Both the position numbers and the translations under genes were made by a program. Below, piece by piece: positions 6,444 through 8,408 of a stretch of DNA of 8,408 nucleotides. Source of the stretch: an uncultured Eubacteriales bacterium (GTDB lineage: Bacteria; Bacillota; Clostridia; Oscillospirales; CAG-382). The notes under the pieces are model-generated. The model was not told where the DNA came from and searched no databases. It saw only the letters and a program-made list of their open reading frames with translations. Position 1 is the first letter of the stretch. Each line of letters starts with the position of its first letter. The stretch covers positions 1 through 8,408 of the forward strand of contig URCT01000107.1 of the NCBI GenBank assembly GCA_900546385.1, written 5' to 3'.

Positions 6444-6701
6444 TCACCTCGTGCGGCCGTCGGTGTTTTGGACGGAGTGATATAAGTCCATGGCTAAATC
6501 GCTGAGCGTAAAGTCGGTGTCGCTTGCCGCCTGCGGCGCGTTGGTGCAAACTTTGACGCTTTGCGTTTTCCGTACATAGGCATGATAGCGGATATAGGCG
6601 GCACTGCCGCAGAGAAGCAGGCAAACGAGTGCCTGAAACAGCAGGGACTGTGTTAAAAAGCGGTTTTCGCCGTTTCGCTTGTTCCGATTCAAGGCGTTCA
6701 C
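6444..6701 (-). CDS. Small single-pass membrane protein of unknown function
   Basis: An 85-aa protein I do not recognise. It has a basic N terminus (seven Arg/Lys/His-type and polar residues before residue 15), one hydrophobic segment at about residues 18-37 (SLLFQALVCLLLCGSAAY) and a polar C-terminal half, which suggests an N-in, C-out bitopic topology. The start is GTG at 6701, 3 bp after the stop of the DUF4830 gene. The ribosome binding site is weak (only AGG close to the start), so expression probably depends on re-initiation from the upstream gene. It ends 4 bp before the M50 protease start, with its stop codon inside that gene's ribosome binding site. Position suggests a regulator, anchor or substrate of the protease, as bitopic partners do in other M50 systems; this is inference. 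It could be a misread frame, but the tight coupling argues for a real gene. Confidence 0.65.
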   Translation of the reverse strand: MNALNRNKRNGENRFLTQSLLFQALVCLLLCGSAAYIRYHAYVRKTQSVKVCTNAPQAASDTDFTLSDLAMDLYHSVQNTDGRTR

Positions 6702-6704
6702 CGC

Positions 6705-7199
6705 CTATTTTAAGAACGGGTATACGCCGTTTTGCTCACCGGTATAAAACAGGTCGCCGCCGATGATTTTGTCTTTGTGCAGAATGAAGGTGAGAAGCAC
6801 CTCTTCCTTCGGCAGCGGCTCTTCGTTCGGCAGAGCGGTGACGCGGAAGGTGTGCCGCACGACCTCTTTGTTTTTATATTTGGCTAAATTGAACCCTTGG
6901 CTTTTTTGGATCTCGTTATATTTTTCGAGTACCGCGTCGAATTTATGCGGCAATTTGACATTGACGCTTTCGGCCGGCGTCGCATCCACCGCATAGCCGA
7001 GATTTTCGGCAAAGGCGGCCAAATCGGCGGTGGTTTTCATGCCGTCAAAACGGATCTTGCGGTCGGACTGCACACCGTTGACCGTGACGGAATGCTCGGT
7101 TTCGGGCAGCAGCACCACGGCGGCAAAGGCGATAAGCGCACATAACACCACGGCGAACAGGATGCGGAATTTGGAGGCTTTGAATGAAAAAACAAACAT
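6705..7199 (-). CDS. DUF4830 domain-containing membrane-anchored protein
   Basis: A 164-aa protein. Residues 1-11 are basic, 12-31 form one transmembrane or uncleaved signal segment, and the rest is soluble and probably extracytoplasmic. The block from about 84 to 164 (FDAVLEKYNEIQKSQGFNLAKY, key residues Y94, N95, Q98, Q101, G102, Y108, and later GGDLF) fits the DUF4830 family of clostridial proteins, from memory; its function is not known. A small N-terminal repeat-like stretch (40-80) precedes it. The start is ATG at 7199, with GGGGAG 8 nt upstream; the longer open frame to 7340 runs into the divergent promoter. It is the first gene of the DUF4830 / small membrane protein / M50 protease operon (gaps of 3 and 4 bp). 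The operator-like dyad at 7226-7243 lies just upstream. Confidence 0.8.
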   Translation of the reverse strand: MFVFSFKASKFRILFAVVLCALIAFAAVVLLPETEHSVTVNGVQSDRKIRFDGMKTTADLAAFAENLGYAVDATPAESVNVKLPHKFDAVLEKYNEIQKSQGFNLAKYKNKEVVRHTFRVTALPNEEPLPKEEVLLTFILHKDKIIGGDLFYTGEQNGVYPFLK

Positions 7200-7225
7200 G
7201 ACTTTCTCTCCCCAAAAAGATATTT

Positions 7226-7243
7226 TACGGTTACTACACCGTA
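7226..7243. promoter_or_regulatory. Operator-like dyad TACGGT-N6-ACCGTA
   Basis: This perfect inverted repeat with 6-bp arms lies 27 bp upstream of the DUF4830 start, in the shared divergent region. A possible -10 TAAAAT (minus strand, 7227-7222) overlaps its edge, but no good -35 is visible. The arms resemble those of the dyad at 1535-1556. Confidence 0.35.
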
Positions 7244-7296
7244 TGCATCCCGGCTTCGTTCTATGCCCGTTTTTGCGCGGTTTTCCGTTAAAATGA

Positions 7297-7325
7297 TTGA
7301 CAGAAACGGCTGTATGTGCTATACT
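7297..7325 (+). promoter_or_regulatory. Consensus sigma-A promoter of the histidine phosphatase gene
   Basis: TTGACA (7297-7302), exactly 17 bp, TATACT (7320-7325). A perfect -35 and near-perfect -10 predict strong, probably constitutive transcription starting near 7332, with a leader of about 30 nt. Confidence 0.88.
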
Positions 7326-7360
7326 TTTTTTGAAATTCAACCGTCAAAGGAGCGTTATTC

Positions 7361-8077
7361 ATGCTGTTATTTTTTGTTCGCCACGGCGATCCCATTTATG
7401 TGCCGGATTCCTTAACGCCGCTCGGACGGCGGCAGGCAGAGGCGGTCGCCAAGCGGCTTGCGCGCTATGGTCTTGATCAAATCTATGTTTCAAGCTCGGC
7501 ACGCGCCATACAGACCTCGGAGCCGACCTGTGAAATCTTAAAAATGCAAAGCACGATACTTGATTGGTGCAACGAATCGCACGCATGGGCAGAGCTTGCG
7601 TTTTCCGCAAACGGCGGCGAATACCGGTGGGTATTCCAGCAAGAGGACTATCGGAAGCTGCTTATTTCGCCCGAAATCTATGCGCTCGGTGAAAGCTGGT
7701 ATGATCATCCGTCCTTTGAGGGAACCAAGGTAAAGGAAGGCACGCTGCGCATTCGGCGCGAAACGGATGCGTTTATGAAGAATCTCGGCTATGTGCATGA
7801 CCGTGAGCGTAAAGTTTATGTTTCGGAGCAAGAGAACGACAGCCGTGTGGCGTTGTTTGCGCATCAAGGCTTCGGTCTTGCCTTTCTCAGTGCGCTTTTG
7901 GATATTCCGTATCCGTTATTTTCGACGCGGTTTGATATGGGACACACCGGCATGACGGTTATCGAGTTTTCGCCGGCGGCCGGTGAATGCGTGCCGCAGA
8001 TATTGCAGCTTGCGAACGATTCGCACCTTTATGCGGAAGGGCTGCCGACCGACTATCAGAATCGGCTGCGGTTTTAA
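7361..8077 (+). CDS. Histidine phosphatase family protein (phosphoglycerate mutase-like)
   Basis: A 238-aa cytosolic protein of the histidine phosphatase superfamily branch 1. The N terminus FFVRHGDP gives the RHG motif with the phosphorylated histidine at residue 8. SSSARAIQT at 44-52 supplies the phosphate-binding Arg48, a likely acid residue is in LDWCNE (68-72), and the second catalytic histidine is H168 in FAHQGFG. Members dephosphorylate or isomerise small phosphorylated metabolites; which substrate applies here cannot be told. The ~90-residue central insertion (about 73-160) between the acid and second His forms a substrate-specificity cap. The ATG at 7361 has AAAGGAG 8 nt upstream. 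It is a monocistronic gene divergent from the DUF4830 operon, with a consensus promoter and a perfect hairpin directly after its stop codon. Confidence 0.9.
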   Translation: MLLFFVRHGDPIYVPDSLTPLGRRQAEAVAKRLARYGLDQIYVSSSARAIQTSEPTCEILKMQSTILDWCNESHAWAELAFSANGGEYRWVFQQEDYRKLLISPEIYALGESWYDHPSFEGTKVKEGTLRIRRETDAFMKNLGYVHDRERKVYVSEQENDSRVALFAHQGFGLAFLSALLDIPYPLFSTRFDMGHTGMTVIEFSPAAGECVPQILQLANDSHLYAEGLPTDYQNRLRF

Positions 8078-8102
8078 CCTGCGGCGGCTAAGCCGCCGCA
8101 GG
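8078..8102 (+). terminator. Hairpin abutting the histidine phosphatase stop codon
   Basis: A perfect 11-bp stem (CCTGCGGCGGC, loop TAA) begins at the base after the stop codon. It is very stable but followed by GTGAAAAATG, not a T-run. It is either a U-poor terminator or a 3'-end protection hairpin, and it is also the first member of the hairpin chain that follows. Confidence 0.55.
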
Positions 8103-8108
8103 TGAAAA

Positions 8109-8283
8109 ATGTTGCGGCAGCAACATGACACCGCCGTCAGGCGGAAAGAATCGCCGCCGATGGCGGCGAAAAAGCACACGAAGTGTGCCGTCCCGGCAGG
8201 GACACTGCCGTAAGGCGGAAAAGAAGCGGCGAAGCCGCTGATAATAGCGCGAAGCGCAAAGATAATGCCGCCAAGGGCGGCAA
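8109..8283. repeat. Chain of about nine further short hairpins
   Basis: Consecutive inverted repeats occupy this gene-free stretch almost end to end: ATGTTGC/GCAACAT (8109-8126), CCGCC/GGCGG (8131-8144), TCGCCGCC/GGCGGCGA (8151-8169), GCACAC/GTGTGC (8174-8188), GTCCC/GGGAC (8190-8203), CTGCC/GGCGG with one wobble (8205-8218), AGCGGC/GCCGCT (8225-8239), GCGC/GCGC (8247-8257) and TGCCGCC/GGCGGCA (8266-8282). Loops are 3-4 nt, often GAA, GAT or AAG. The GCACAC stem and following GTCCCGG recur at the start of the window in inverted orientation. Confidence 0.7.
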
Positions 8284-8408
8284 AAGGATTTAATTGGGTT
8301 TGTGCGAAGTCGTTGTTTTGGTGCGCTGATTCGAGGTTTGCAAAACCTCGAAACTTCCTGCGAAAGGAACGTTTTTCGTACTTTTCGCGTGTACGAAAAG
8401 TACCAAAA
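8284..8408 (+). repeat. Interspersed hairpin repeat, copy Z (runs off the window)
   Basis: This has the same module order as copy L: a GGATTTAATT leader, GTGCGAAG, a 10-bp stem TTCGAGGTTT/AAACCTCGAA with loop GCA (8330-8352), a small TTCCT/AGGAA stem (8355-8369) and GTACTTTTCG/CGAAAAGTAC (8378-8403), then ACCAAAA. The last stem differs from the other copies in both arms in a paired way. It continues past the window edge. Confidence 0.75.

Noticed and set aside
8078..8408. CRISPR array
   Set aside because: The repeated units are short inverted repeats of differing sequence with irregular spacing. There are no constant direct repeats with unique spacers, and no cas genes.

Overview
The window looks like a chromosomal segment of a mid-GC member of the Firmicutes, most plausibly a gut-type clostridium. 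This is an inference from strong AGGAG-type ribosome binding sites, sigma-A-like promoters (one is TTGACA-17-TATACT), a DUF4830 protein, a SpoIVFB-like M50 protease, a ferredoxin-tailed aldo/keto reductase and abundant interspersed hairpin repeats. No rRNA, tRNA, CRISPR array, transposase or phage gene was seen.

Layout. 1-347 is a hairpin-rich repeat tract ending in a terminator-like hairpin. 348-1370 (-) is a glycerol-3-phosphate dehydrogenase-family gene. It shares a palindrome-rich divergent promoter region (1371-1608) with a two-gene operon on the + strand: a stand-alone HPt phosphotransfer protein (1609-1974) and an aldo/keto reductase with two [4Fe-4S] motifs (1980-3093). The reductase is interrupted by a one-base frameshift in an A8 run. 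3094-4381 is about 1.3 kb with no credible gene: two large inverted repeat copies flank a degenerate ~63-bp tandem array. 4382-5752 (-) is a MATE efflux transporter. Upstream of it on the same strand is a tightly packed trio: DUF4830 membrane-anchored protein (6705-7199), small single-pass membrane protein (6444-6701), SpoIVFB-like M50 protease (5828-6439). Divergent from the trio is a histidine phosphatase (7361-8077). 8078-8408 is a chain of about ten short hairpins running into another copy of the interspersed repeat.

The genes are mostly housekeeping or accessory metabolism and do not form one obvious pathway. The two most interesting gene groups are the M50 protease trio, which looks like a compact regulated-proteolysis or membrane quality-control unit, and the HPt-reductase pair. 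The most unusual non-coding signal is the repeat family. The same stem-loop occurs five times with compensatory base changes in both arms, which suggests selection or a replication mechanism acting on the hairpin itself.
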